From Epiperipatus broadwayi (Eukaryota > Onychophora > Udeonychophora > Euonychophora > Peripatidae), in assembly GCA_028023455.1 (NCBI GenBank), contig JAQFVV010001042.1, forward strand, positions 60,656 to 124,655: a stretch of DNA of 64,000 nucleotides, read 5' to 3'. This document shows, piece after piece, positions 28,901 to 36,371 of the stretch (positions are counted from its first letter, which is position 1; each line of letters starts with the position of its first letter). The translations under genes and the position numbers were made by a program. The notes below the pieces were generated by a model. That model did not search any database, was not told where the DNA came from, and was given only the letters and a program-made list of their open reading frames with translations.

Positions 28901-30756
28901 AATTGGCTAAATTAATTATTTGACATTCAAAATAAGTCTAATAGAATCAAAAATAATACTGCATTTTCAGTGATCACAAACTGTATACTGTTATTTATTT
29001 ACAAAAATAAAAATCCCTTTGGCACTAACTGTAAATGATCTAGGTTTTTTTGTAAATTGGTATGGTAAATAGAGAAATTATTAAGTGTCCTATTAAAGAT
29101 AACTTATCAGTATAACATATAAGCTATATTTCAGAAAAATTAGTTCATATATTAATTATATTATGACAATATTTATAAAAGTCACTATATCTACCAAGTG
29201 ATGCCCTGCAAAGCAAGCATTCTATACAAAATCTTGTAAACATTTAACATTTTATAGAATTTAAACTAACTCTTTATACTGTCTACATGTATGATTCTTA
29301 ACCTCGAAAGTACTTGAATGGTGAAATAATATACTGACTACAAAACCAAATAATGAAACACTCTGATACATTAAAAAATTCAATAGTTTACATTTAAAAT
29401 ATTCATATTAATTATTTGCAATTAAATAATATGAAATGATAAATACCAACATGACATGAATTTTGATGTATTAGTAAACATAAATGTATACTAACACTAA
29501 ATGTAATTCTTGTTTATGCATAAGCATGTTGTACATCATTTTTGTACCCTGTATGGTTTAGCACTGTTGGTAGAGTGTCTGACATGGGGTCGCGAGACCC
29601 CAGCATTGATTCTGGTGCTTGCAAATCTGGTGCTCAAACTTATGAACTCCCAAGTAATAAAGCCATATGTGTTTTTTTTTTACATCATTCTTGTCATTAT
29701 TAAACATGTTCTTTTCTCAGTATTGTGCATCAGCTTCATAATAATGCCAAGTTACAATTTTTTATAATACATTTATAACTTAGCTTATTGTATCTACTCA
29801 AAGTTTGCTACTGTTTTCATATAGAAATGATTTACAAAGTTCATTTTAGCTTGGGTTATAAGAATATGAGTCATTCTTAACATTGATTGAACTCCATAAA
29901 ACATTTTTATATTTTGAAAAAAAAAAAAAAATTCTCACATGATTTAGGATTTCCATTATGTAAAAAAAAACATTTTTTTTAATATATGAATTTTTTTTTC
30001 TACAGTATAGGTTTTTTTATACCTGCATTCCAATGTGTAATATATAGAGAATTTGAACTCAGACTTTCACACGACCCTCAACTATCCACGCTATCTCATA
30101 CTGCTGACACATTTGATCACACACATTAGAGGGTTCGAATTCAGATTTTGTCATGTGTGTGATCAAGTGTGTCAGCAGTATGAGATGCATGGATAGTTGA
30201 GGATCATGTGAAAGTCTGAGTTCAAACTCCCTATATAATTTTTTTCTAAAGAGAGCACTTCACTATGTGATAAAATCTTTTTTTCTTCTCTATTCTATTT
30301 TTTCTAAATTATTTATAAAATTTATCTAAATCAGATGTAATTGGAAATGGAGGTTTCATTATTTTTTACATTCTATTTTATATCTCTCTATACTTGTCAC
30401 TTTTTTATTTTTATTTTTTATCCTCTTTCATAATTTTTATCCCTATTATTTACTTCTGCTTTTTTTTTACCTACTTTTATCTTTGTCTTTTTTTAAATTT
30501 TCACGCATTTTTTCCATATATATATTTTTTTATATATAAAAATTTACATCTATATATGGGTCTACTTAAGTCTATTAAAAAAATTTACTTTATTTATTGT
30601 TTCAGATCACTAATTATACCCTCACCTCTCCATCCTAAGCTATATATTGCAGTTTATTTACTACCATTATTTTTTGGATTCTGTGTGATTTTTGATATTG
30701 CTCAAGTTATTTTGGAAGCTCTAAAAGGAAAAGATGTTAATATTTTCATATGGTAA
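10886..30756 (+). CDS. Seven-exon gene for an unrecognised multi-pass membrane protein
   Basis: Seven exons join in one open frame: 10886-10921, 11255-11369, 12737-12838, 15310-15412, 20798-20867, 25615-25718 and 30606-30752. All introns are GT-AG and every junction phase agrees, which is the main support. The product is 226 residues if translation ends at the TAA at 30754. Hydrophobic segments lie near residues 23-48, 123-139, 154-169 and 189-213, with a weaker one near 52-60, so it is an integral membrane protein. Residues 85-119 are a polar Ser/His/Asn-rich loop with two tandem GNSLSHTS copies. The last exon either ends in Trp-stop or is spliced through the overlapping TG|GTAATA donor, in which case the gene continues. 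An acceptor-like AG lies just before the ATG (10878 or 10880) and the frame is open there, so the true start could be further upstream. I do not recognise the family. Introns carry LINE, Penelope and fold-back insertions. Confidence 0.72.
11255..11369 (+). CDS. Membrane protein gene, exon 2 (first transmembrane helix)
   Basis: Acceptor TTCCTTAG and donor GTAAGA bracket 115 bases that enter in phase 0 and leave in phase 1. The exon encodes a basic stretch (ERNHKSFK) followed by a long hydrophobic helix ending VGAALLHT, consistent with a cytoplasmic N terminus and TM1. A decayed duplicate of the 3' half of this exon lies at about 12535-12605. Confidence 0.75.
11700..12250 (+). pseudogene. Penelope-like element, GIY-YIG endonuclease remnant
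   Basis: Translation near 11870-11960 gives HVVYRISCPQARCSTTYYGE then TKATVNNR, a GIY-YIG domain with the YYGE form of the second motif and the usual Cys pair between the two motifs, as in Penelope-like elements. Further on, KRKIKEAYFIINGNNAINR (about 12090-12150) matches the IKEAFFISRDKDAINRK block in the palindrome at 28 kb. Stops and frameshifts make it a dead copy. It lies in intron 2 of the membrane protein gene. Confidence 0.75.
12345..12445 (+). repeat. SINE tail-like fragment
   Basis: The sequence TAAACTCCCAAGCAATAAAC matches the 3' tail of the tRNA-like SINE at 29550 (GAACTCCCAAGTAATAAAGC). Similar tails occur at about 6055 (AACTCTTGAGTAATAAATCA). The head is decayed. Confidence 0.45.
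12535..12605 (+). pseudogene. Decayed duplicate of exon 2
   Basis: The sequence closely matches the 3' half of exon 2; in translation it reads IRIAVSYLTVGLTLP then stop, against ISITVSYLTVGAALLHT in the real exon. The donor GTAAGAAAC has changed to CAAGAAAC and a stop is present, so it cannot be used in place of exon 2. It lies between exons 2 and 3, just after a Penelope remnant, and looks like a local tandem duplication of about 1.25 kb that then decayed. Confidence 0.7.
12737..12838 (+). CDS. Membrane protein gene, exon 3
   Basis: This 102-base exon encodes a short hydrophobic stretch (ITISIMLL) and then a polar loop (KSYRVSNHLPLNGSNSFT). Two acceptors lie five bases apart (AG at 12730-12731 and 12735-12736). 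Only the second joins exon 2 without an immediate stop, which decided the start. The donor is GAAA|GTAATT, phase 1. Confidence 0.65.
13721..13906. mobile_element. Fold-back element with CTGATGA/GAAA motif
   Basis: Arms ATATATTGCTTATAATACTT and complement enclose a core whose - strand reads CTGATGAAGACTGCTGGACA then GTCGAAACTG. The stem GACTG/CAGTC is perfect. Same motif as in the elements at 2.6 and 26.3 kb. Confidence 0.85.
14461..14756. mobile_element. Fold-back family 'ATCACATGATCAC', copy A
   Basis: Near-perfect palindrome: CAGTAGTGCCACCCTGTGCT on the left returns as the complement at 14700-14725. The core holds GGCCACAAGCCAGAAACTAG. The outer sequence ATCACATGATCACCATCTCA is the family end. 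The palindrome gives mirrored open frames on both strands, which are not genes. Confidence 0.85.
15310..15412 (+). CDS. Membrane protein gene, exon 4 (repeat-bearing polar loop)
   Basis: The exon follows a poly-T tract ending TTTTAG and is bounded by AG|GTAATA. It encodes a hydrophilic segment containing two perfect copies of GNSLSHTS made by a 24-base in-frame tandem repeat, then a Cys-bearing end (SCHGLFNDT). Phase in is 1 and phase out is 2, matching both neighbours. Confidence 0.75.
15890..16310. repeat. Dispersed repeat, copy 2
   Basis: Same-orientation partner of 9470-9940; shares ACAATAATGCTGGGATATTA, ATGCTCTGGCCACTTAGTAA and the TGGCCAACTATAA block. Lies in intron 4 of the membrane protein gene. 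Confidence 0.75.
16790..17412 (-). pseudogene. Unidentified decayed coding remnant
   Basis: The - strand reads as protein-like sequence with only scattered stops over about 600 bases: ECLERGIAHLIVEESSQILI-like (read as KCLERGIAHLIVEESSQIL), then NLPSLEENIGKVKPICNLDF, then LYLSHLEL, EENQMVKMCYFFNYLELLQ and VQEAFKEKFN. The composition and residue pattern look like a former gene rather than AT noise, and no intron signals interrupt it, so a processed pseudogene or transposon gene is possible. I do not recognise the family. It lies inside intron 4 of the + strand gene. Confidence 0.4.
18153..18225 (-). repeat. tRNA-like sequence (SINE head or tRNA pseudogene)
   Basis: Exactly 73 bases on the - strand: AGCGTTG pairs with CAATGCT over seven positions like an acceptor stem. 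It has an A-box-like TGTCCGAGTGGTCAGCAC, a CCTCACAGG anticodon-loop-like core and a B-box-like CAGGTTTGCTTCC. The T stem pairs badly and the anticodon arm is irregular, so a functional tRNA is unlikely. Confidence 0.5.
18297..20797. other. AT-rich intron sequence
   Basis: Part of intron 4. The long open frame on the - strand at 18297-18659 is low-complexity and antisense to AT repeats, not a gene. A dispersed repeat at 19430-19660 (see 46395-46720) and a partial fold-back relative at 20620-20760 are the only structures seen. Confidence 0.5.
19430..19660. repeat. Dispersed repeat, partner of 46395-46720
   Basis: Shares GAATTGCT, GAGACATCTT...ATTCC, AAAGAATGAAAGCCTGG-like, ATATTTCAATTTTGT and GAAATTTGATTGTTTAAAGT with the copy at 46.4-46.7 kb in the same order. 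Non-coding. Confidence 0.6.
20798..20867 (+). CDS. Membrane protein gene, exon 5 (transmembrane helix)
   Basis: A long T-tract and AG precede the exon and TCT|GTAAGT ends it. It encodes KWK followed by a clear helix (IIVPLFIFGIVLIITMV) and VNPS. The phase matches exon 4 (AG+G gives Arg) and exon 6 (phase 0). Confidence 0.75.
21060..21938 (-). pseudogene. LINE, C-terminal part (3' side of the split copy)
   Basis: The - strand reads NNRIKLRMNIFSRN and IWRDIGQYY, then an EMELDIL block, aligning with the LINE fragment at 7.1-7.85 kb. This is the downstream part of one insertion whose upstream part resumes at 23210, beyond the 1.27-kb element. Many stops; dead. Confidence 0.7.
21939..23209. mobile_element. 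1271-bp DNA element with 8-bp target duplication
   Basis: The left end GGTTGTTTTATAATAGCGTG and the right end (complement GATTGTTTTACAATAGCATG) form inverted repeats that continue through TTGAAACCG and GAGGG. Flanks are identical 8-mers, ATATTTTT at 21931-21938 and 23210-23217. The ends are GC-rich while the interior has long T/A runs; no intact transposase is present (the longest frames at 22385-22579 and 22623-22844 are unconvincing). An 8-bp duplication fits hAT, P or Merlin superfamilies. It interrupts a LINE copy. Confidence 0.88.
23210..24400 (-). pseudogene. LINE, N-terminal reverse-transcriptase part (5' side of the split copy)
   Basis: The - strand reads IPIILNEEMRHAIKFMDSIK (about 24190-24270), a decayed form of the conserved pre-RT stretch that normally leads into GKAPGPDG. 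It is followed by DILRES and, after frame breaks, NWKNTVLILIFKKDKKK (about 23480-23560), the RT motif WKNA-ILIFKKGD. It is colinear with 21060-21938, so both are one element split by the 1.27-kb insertion. It sits in intron 5 of the membrane protein gene. Confidence 0.72.
25075..25186. repeat. Two-copy tandem repeat, 56-bp unit
   Basis: CATCTTTCAAATACATATAA... through GTCATTTAC is repeated directly, with one difference (TATGCAAG versus TATACAAG), so the duplication is recent. Confidence 0.92.
25615..25718 (+). CDS. Membrane protein gene, exon 6
   Basis: Acceptor TTTTTCAG and donor AA|GTACGA bound 104 bases. The exon encodes an amphipathic run (GFVEVLDKGVS), then a hydrophobic segment (FCLNLEHSVFVFLMSI) and a basic end (NSRRG). 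Phases agree with exons 5 and 7. Confidence 0.72.
26211..26630. mobile_element. Nested fold-back element with three CTGAAGA/GAAA motifs
   Basis: Outer arms CAATTCATCCAAACCACTTC and complement at the right end enclose a partly duplicated hairpin. Two - strand motifs (about 26279-26307 and 26409-26438) read CTGAAGAAGACTGCAG(GA/AG)CAGTCGAAA-like; a + strand relative is at about 26498-26530. The internal arm TTTACTTTAATCCTT also pairs twice. It looks like one fold-back inserted in, or partly duplicated within, another. Confidence 0.85.
27700..28111 (-). pseudogene. Penelope-like GIY-YIG remnant, left arm, core deleted
   Basis: The - strand reads QTPLLQIPPTVHMISTTQIF, in which the residues between PPTV and MISTTQ (present as VYIACSN...GES in the right arm) are missing. 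The flanking sequence and later block match the right arm, so this copy lost its active-site segment. Confidence 0.7.
28268..28600 (+). pseudogene. Penelope-like GIY-YIG remnant, right arm
   Basis: Translation gives PHTVYIACSNNNCKGTYYGE followed by SRASL, then HNTNIHTIELSTI and, after a frame break, KRKIKEAFFISRDKDAINRK. The VYIACSNNNC...TYYGES layout is a GIY-YIG nuclease with the Cys pair typical of Penelope-like elements. Mirrored by a deleted copy on the - strand at about 27700-28111. Confidence 0.75.
29550..29665 (+). repeat. tRNA-derived SINE
   Basis: A-box-like TTAGCACTGTTGGTAGAGTG, a strong hairpin TGGGGTCGCGAGACCCC, a B-box-like GCATTGATTCTGG, then a second part ending AACTCCCAAGTAATAAAGCC. 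Tail pieces of the same type occur at 6055 and 12410, supporting a SINE family. Confidence 0.65.
30040..30238. mobile_element. 200-bp fold-back, relative of the 4749-5302 element
   Basis: Near-perfect inverted repeat (TTTGAACTCAGACTTTCACA and complement at the right end) with a short loop near 30135. The ends match the 4.7-kb element. The arm GAGATGCATGGATAGTTGAG...GAGTTCAAACTCC has the spacing of a tRNA A box and B box. Confidence 0.88.
30394..30605 (+). other. Pyrimidine-rich intron 6 end
   Basis: A long T/C-rich tract leads to the exon 7 acceptor. The open frame that runs through it and into the exon is intronic in its first part and should not be taken as protein. Confidence 0.6.
30606..30756 (+). 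CDS. Membrane protein gene, exon 7 (last exon seen)
   Basis: Acceptor TTGTTTCAG precedes 147 bases encoding SLIIPSPLHPK and a long helix (from LYIAVYLL to AQVIL), then a short charged tail ending NIFIW. Reading on gives TGG TAA, a stop at 30754-30756 with AATAAA overlapping it at 30755-30760. Alternatively TG|GTAATA is a donor and the gene continues. No convincing next exon was seen before 36 kb, which slightly favours termination. Confidence 0.7.
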
Positions 30757-31680
30757 TAAAACTAACATATAAATTATAAAATTGAAACCATAATCATTTT
30801 TCATTTAATTGTATGATAAAACAATTGAATCCTGAGTTTATGTTTGATCATTCATTTCATATTTAATAGTAAAGTCCATTTTCATTTTTCATTACATTAA
30901 ACACTTGGATATGAAAAAATCTGAAAAAAGATTTTATTAACAGTATGTACTTATTATTTTTATAATAAATGTTTTTATATAGTCTTTCTTGTTTTATTTT
31001 CACACAATATATATATCATCAAAAATGGAAAGAAACTTAATCCATTATGCTATTATTTCATATAATTTTTAAGTAAATAATATTATATAAAATACATTAT
31101 ATATCAACAATAATTCCATACATTTATTATAACAATAGTACAAAAAAAAGCTTTTTTCAGCAAATATTTGGTGCAATTACTTAACATGACTGTACACAAT
31201 TCTAAAGCCTCAATTTACATTCCATACATAGTAACATTTATCATTTTTTATATAAAATTAATTAGATCCAAGAATAATGAGGAGGAAAATTCAAATATTT
31301 ACCAATATAAAATACACAAGTTAACATTTATACAAAATATACAAAAAATATACTTTATAAAGATATACTAAGGCTATACCTTAGTACATACACCTTGAGT
31401 GCTTAATTTATTATAAGAGAGACCTCTACAAATCTAAACGAAGATTCAACTTTATAAAGATAAGAGCAGCCACCCTTATCTTCAACCTATTTTTCTAAAT
31501 TAATCAGTGAAGAATTTATTAGCTTCACGTTCCCAAATCAAAATGCTTTATATTTGCCTATATACACATGGATCTCATTTTATGCGGATTTTTTGATGCG
31601 ATTTTGAAGTTATGCGATTCATGTTTCTTCTTAATATCTTTGTATGTGGTTTTCTTTTATGCAATAAAAATTATTAAATC

Positions 31681-31790
31681 AGAAGTCAAACTCCGATAAT
31701 GTGCTATTACTTTAAATATTATAAATTTCGCGCACTCACACGTCATATTTAAAGTAATAGCGCATTATCAGAGTTCGACTTCCATCTAAT
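31681..31790. mobile_element. Small fold-back nested in Tigger copy 1
   Basis: GAAGTCAAACTCCGATAATG pairs with CGCATTATCAGAGTTCGACT; arms of about 40 bases, then a short AT loop containing TTCGCGCACTCACACG. Absent from Tigger copy 2, so it was inserted into this copy. Confidence 0.75.
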
Positions 31791-32392
31791 AATTTCAATA
31801 TTTTCAGCACTTTATAATAATACTGTAATAGATTTTATGCAATAAAGAAGTTCATAATTCACTTAAAATCAGTATTTTCCCATTTTATATACACACATTA
31901 AATTTTACAAGATTATAATGTAAATCTGTTCAAACGTTATAGATGCCTATACTATGCTTGTTGTTGTTTTTGCATTTTAAATCACATTCTATTTTTGCTT
32001 TTTAAAAAAAAAGAGTATGTAATCTATTAATCATTTAGTGTCTGCAAGTTTATTTTTAAAAGGTGAGTAACAGCGGTGGGCACAATTAAATTTGATAATT
32101 AAAAATTAAAATTGGATTTTTAATTGTAATTAACAATTTAAAAATTACGTAATGTGATCTGAAATTAATGTGATGTGAAACAATAAAATTTGATTTTTAA
32201 ATGAAATTGAAAATTAAAAAATTAAAGACAAAAATAAGAATTTAATTTTTAATTGTTAGTTTTAATTAAATTTTGCCCAACAGCAGTGAGTAGGTGTCTT
32301 TTTATTATCATGAGTCTAAATTCTTATTTTTATTTTAAACTTTTAGTTTACCCTAATGGAGAGAGAAAAAACATTCAAGAAAATGAATTTCT

Positions 32393-32599
32393 TTGGAAAC
32401 AAAAATTTCAATTTTAGATTGCTTAGCGAAATGGGAAGGATCAACCATGATTGGAAAACATTTTAGTTTGGGTGAGTCCACTATAAGAGCAATTAAAAAA
32501 AATGAAGTTGGCGCTAGTTGTACTTCCTCTTCTGATGAATCTGTTGTCGTACCAGTTCACAAACGAACCTGCATATTATCAAATAGTGATAATGATTAA
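32393..32599 (+). pseudogene. Tigger transposase remnant (N-terminal HTH fused to C tail)
   Basis: Reads KISILDCLAKWEGSTMIGKH then FSLGESTIRAIKKNE, the CENP-B/Psq-type helix-turn-helix that opens Tigger transposases (typically KIEIL..L.KGE....IG..F.VGESTVR.IKK). It then jumps to SCTSSSDESVVVPVHKR, a C-terminal tail also kept in copy 2. The DDE domain is gone, so it cannot transpose by itself. Confidence 0.8.
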
Positions 32600-33119
32600 A
32601 ATACTGTATATGTATGAAACAATGTAAAATACTGTAAATTACCATAAAAATATATTGTTTTCAATAAATTAAATACTGTAGTTAATAAAAAAAGTTTGTC
32701 TTGTATCAATTTTTTTCAAATTTGAAATTTTTTATTAGTCATATTTTATTTCATTATTTTTTTTTATGTGAATTTTAGAGTAATTTTATGTTGTTGCTTT
32801 GCTTTTATGCAATTTTTGAAAATTACAGTATGTATCCTCCATTTTTCAAGGTAAGTTAAGTCTTTTTGTGCAATTTCTTTTGTGCACATTTTCTGAGGAA
32901 TCTATCTACTGCATAAAACGAGACCCAGGTATATTTAGAAAAATAGGTTGAAGGGATAAGAGTGGCCACTCTTATCTTTAAAAGTCGAATCTTGTGTTTA
33001 GATTTGTAGAGGTCTCTATTGTAATAAATTAAGCACTCAAGGTGCATGTACTTTAAGTATTATGTACTGACATTGCACTTAATAAGAATTAATATTTATA
33101 AAGATATATAATTTTATAC

Positions 33120-33346
33120 TCATTTTTAATTGACCAATTATTAATTAAATTAATTGACATTATATATATTCATGCATTTGTGTTTATTGTAGTTAATATA
33201 ATTAGTTTCATATATTTTTAAACTAAAGAACCTAATAGAAAAAAAATATATGAAATTAATTATATTAACTACAATAAGCACAAATGCATGAATATATATA
33301 TAAAATGTCAATTAATTTAATTAATAACTGATCAATTAAAAATGAA
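33120..33346. mobile_element. AT-rich palindrome, arms about 105 bp
   Basis: AATTGACATTATATATATTC ... GTTAATATAATTAGTTTCAT on the left returns complementary on the right, with a 20-30 base loop near 33230. No coding content. Immediately follows the split fold-back. Confidence 0.85.
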
Positions 33347-34885
33347 TGGAAAGTTATATCTTTATATAGTACATTTTTTTTGTACATTTTGTATAATTGT
33401 TATATATTGTTTCATTGATAAATATTTGGATTTTTTTACACCATTATTCTTGAATCTAATTAATTTTATATATAAAAAATATAATAATAACGTAACTTAC
33501 ACCACAACGCATGCACTTTACAGATGGAACATTATTTATAATGAATACTCTCCTTTCCAAACACAAGATAAAGTCTTTTTTAAAAGATAGAATGGATACA
33601 CTTTATCTTTTTCACCCAAGCTATATGTATGGACTAATCTGAAGCGTTTGGAACTGAGAGCATAAAGATTTAATTAATCACTTTAAATTACTTATCATAT
33701 GATTTTTGTTAGTGACACTTGCAAAATGTTTACAATTTACGATACGTCATTATTAGATGAAAACTTAAACATATGTAAATATTTTTATTTATATAGTGTG
33801 ATAATAAATGTCATTATGAATGCAATGTAAATTGAAGTTTTAAAATAGTTTATAATCACACTGGAAAATGCATTATTTGCTGAAAAAAGCTTTTTTGTAT
33901 TATTGTTATAAAGAATTATTGCTGTTATATAATGGTATATTATATTATATATGTACAGTATATATGTATGTATAACAAACATATATGTAATTAGCATTTC
34001 TCTTCATCTCATATTGTTTTAAATATATATATTAGAACAACGAGTTTTGTGAATAAAAGACATGAGCATATATTTTGGATTTATCTGAGTATATATTTAT
34101 AAATAATATTGGTGTTAGACTCACGCTTTAGCTGGATTATCCAAATGTATCCGCAACATTCATGATTGACTTCTACGACCATAACAATGGCTTGATGATC
34201 CAGCTGAAATATTGGTTTTACGCTAATAATAAGCAAATGCATACATTGATGAATCTCAGTCACTAAATAAAACATATGAATCATCAAAGTTGGAAGGTAG
34301 TTATATGCAGCTGTAAGATATAAAATCAAAGAAAATTCAAGATGATCGTTTAATCAGCTATATTTTACATTACTCAAGCAATGCAATGAGTAATTTAATA
34401 TTACACAATCCACAATATGAAAATGATTATTCTCAACTTATAGATAATGTGGATGTTTCAAAAATATAATTATTGACCTATATTAACTGATTTAACCATG
34501 CATAAAATCACAATGTACATCAGTTTAAACTGATTGGCATATTTAAAATAAGCAATGGTAGGATTGTAAACTTCTACAGAGAACCTTTGGCAAACACACA
34601 TATATGCAGCAATATAAAATAAAAACAGATATGTTTAGAAAACAACTAGATATGAAATTATAAATACAATTATTTAAAAAAACAAATGCATTTCTCTAAA
34701 TTATTTTGAATTATTATTTCCTATAAAATTTAATCATTGACAAAGAAAATTATAGAAGAATATAGAAGTCTGAAGAGTATATAACACAACAATCTTGGTT
34801 GATAATAATAATGACTTTTACAATGTTGAGTAATTAACCATATAATGATAAAAAATAAAATAGTTCTATGTTTTAAAATGCAAAA
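33347..34885. other. AT-rich sequence, no gene seen
   Basis: Apart from a short imperfect inverted repeat around 34125-34210 (GCTTTAGCTGGATTATCC and GATGATCCAGCTGAAAT), nothing is supported. Frames found here are AT-biased and unconvincing. Confidence 0.5.
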
Positions 34886-36140
34886 TATTTTAAATGAAGA
34901 AATGAGGCAATTTCAGGTAATGGTGGATTTATTATCAATATCCTAAAAGAAGCAGGTGAAGAAATAGAGAAATTGTTGGTAAAGCTATATAACAAATGTT
35001 TAAATGATAAAGATGTGCCAGATGATTAGAAGAATGTAGCACTGATATTGAAAAAAAAAAGGGAAAAGGATATTTGAAATTACAAACTTATCAGTATTAT
35101 ATGAAGATTTTAAACTAAGATCATTACAATTTATCTACAAAATACTTTGGATTCAAAATTGTTCAAAAAAATAAACTGTATTTAAAGTACTTATATAACT
35201 GTAGATTACATACATATATTAAGAGATATTATAGAAAAGACCGGTGAGTATGAATTATCACTAAGCTTTGGATTTATAGATTATGAAAAGGCATTGGATT
35301 CTATAAGCATTTTTACAATGAATAAAATATTATCAGATCTTAAAGAATACTTATTAAAATGCAACAATAGTGATTAGATTAACATCGCTAAGTATATATG
35401 ACAGGGTGATCCACATCTCAAAAACTTTTATGGCAGTTTTATGGAAATATTTTGTGGATTAATATGGAAAGCTAAAGGAATAAAATAAATAATAATTATT
35501 TAAGTCATCTTAATTTTGCAAGCAATGTATTATTTTTTCCAAATAATACTTCAAAGCTTTGGTAAATGTTTAAAAAACTATCAAATGAAAACAAAAAAAA
35601 GTCGGACTAAAGATGAATGCTAAAAAAAGTAATTTAAATAGCTTTCCACAAAAAAAGAAAATAAGACTGATAATAATGAATTAGAAGTTAATAACTATGA
35701 ATACTTTAGTCAGACTGAAAGTGCAGGTGGAAACATAATGAATGAAATTTATCAAATAATTAAATATAAATGGAATGCTTTTAGTAGAAATAATTTAATA
35801 TTAAATGAAAATATGTCTATATGTCTGTAAAATGTTTTTAATAAGTGTATTTTATCAATACTTACATACAAAGACTTCAGATCACACAGTAGATTATGCT
35901 AAAAATAACGAAGTATCAAAAATAAAATATATGATGAAAGAACAAACAGATATCATTGAAAGAATTATGAGGCTAAAATGGAGCAAGCCTGAATGCATTT
36001 CTAGAAGAGATGATCCTTGATAAGCAGTTGAAATTTTAATTGGATCCCAAGAAATTGTAAAGACCAACAAAAAGACCACGTGAGATGGATGGGATGAAAT
36101 AATGAAAGTTGAAAATGATGATAACTAACAAGCATTAAAA
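34886..36140 (+). pseudogene. LINE copy with reverse transcriptase and C terminus
   Basis: With stops and frameshifts the + strand reads EAGEEIEKLLVKLYNKCLN, NVALILKKKREKDI-like, FGFIDYEKALDS (about 35265-35300, the RT motif FVDYEKAFDS), RQGDPH-like, and then TDIIERIMRLKWS and RRDDP, followed by RPTKRPRVRWMDE (about 36065-36100), the typical C-terminal GRP.TRW.D motif. It ends near 36.14 kb, about 150 bases beyond the ESD stop codon. It is on the opposite strand to ESD. Confidence 0.82.
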
Positions 36141-36265
36141 TTGACTTTAAATTTACAAATGATGCATAAAACAGTTTATATTAAAAAAATAATTTATTTC
36201 ATGATTAATTCAAAAATTTCACTAGAAATTAATTTCTAACAGATTAACATAAAAAGTCCAATGAA

Positions 36266-36271
36266 TTTATT
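36266..36271 (-). terminator. Likely poly(A) signal of ESD
   Basis: AATAAA on the - strand, about 20 bases beyond the ESD stop codon. It would give a very short 3' UTR that stops before the LINE remnant ending near 36.14 kb. Inferred from position only. Confidence 0.45.
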
Positions 36272-36290
36272 CATGTTTTGTTTCCATAGG

Positions 36291-36371
36291 TCATGCTTTC
36301 AGGAACTTAGCATGATGCTTAATATGATCTTCCATAAAAGTTGCTATAAAATAATAGCTGTGATCATAACC
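36291..36371 (-). CDS. ESD: ESD terminal exon with catalytic His
   Basis: Encodes [20 protein letters not shown], then AKFLKA and TGA. The His of GYDHSYYF is the catalytic base in this family. The preceding intron is only 131 bases. Confidence 0.95.
   Translation of the reverse strand, partial: GYDHSYYFIATFMEDHIKHHAKFLKA

Larger units (their letters stand above)
31563..32931 (+). mobile_element. Deleted Tigger/pogo transposon, copy 1
   Basis: Inverted ends CATGGATCTCATTTTATGCG and the complement of CGCATAAAACGAGACCCAGG-like sequence, flanked by TA as expected for Tc1/mariner-pogo elements. Inside is the start of a Tigger-type transposase (HTH) fused by deletion to its C-terminal tail. A nested fold-back sits at 31681-31790. 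Same family as 62376-63600. Confidence 0.85.
31366..33062. mobile_element. Fold-back element split by a Tigger insertion
   Basis: The left arm (about 31385-31497: CACCTTGAGTGCTTAATTTA ... CCTATTTTTCTAAAT) returns as its complement at about 32934-33055. Before insertion this was a short palindromic MITE; the Tigger element now occupies its loop. Each arm contains a small internal hairpin AGAGCAGCCACCCTTATCT. Confidence 0.85.
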
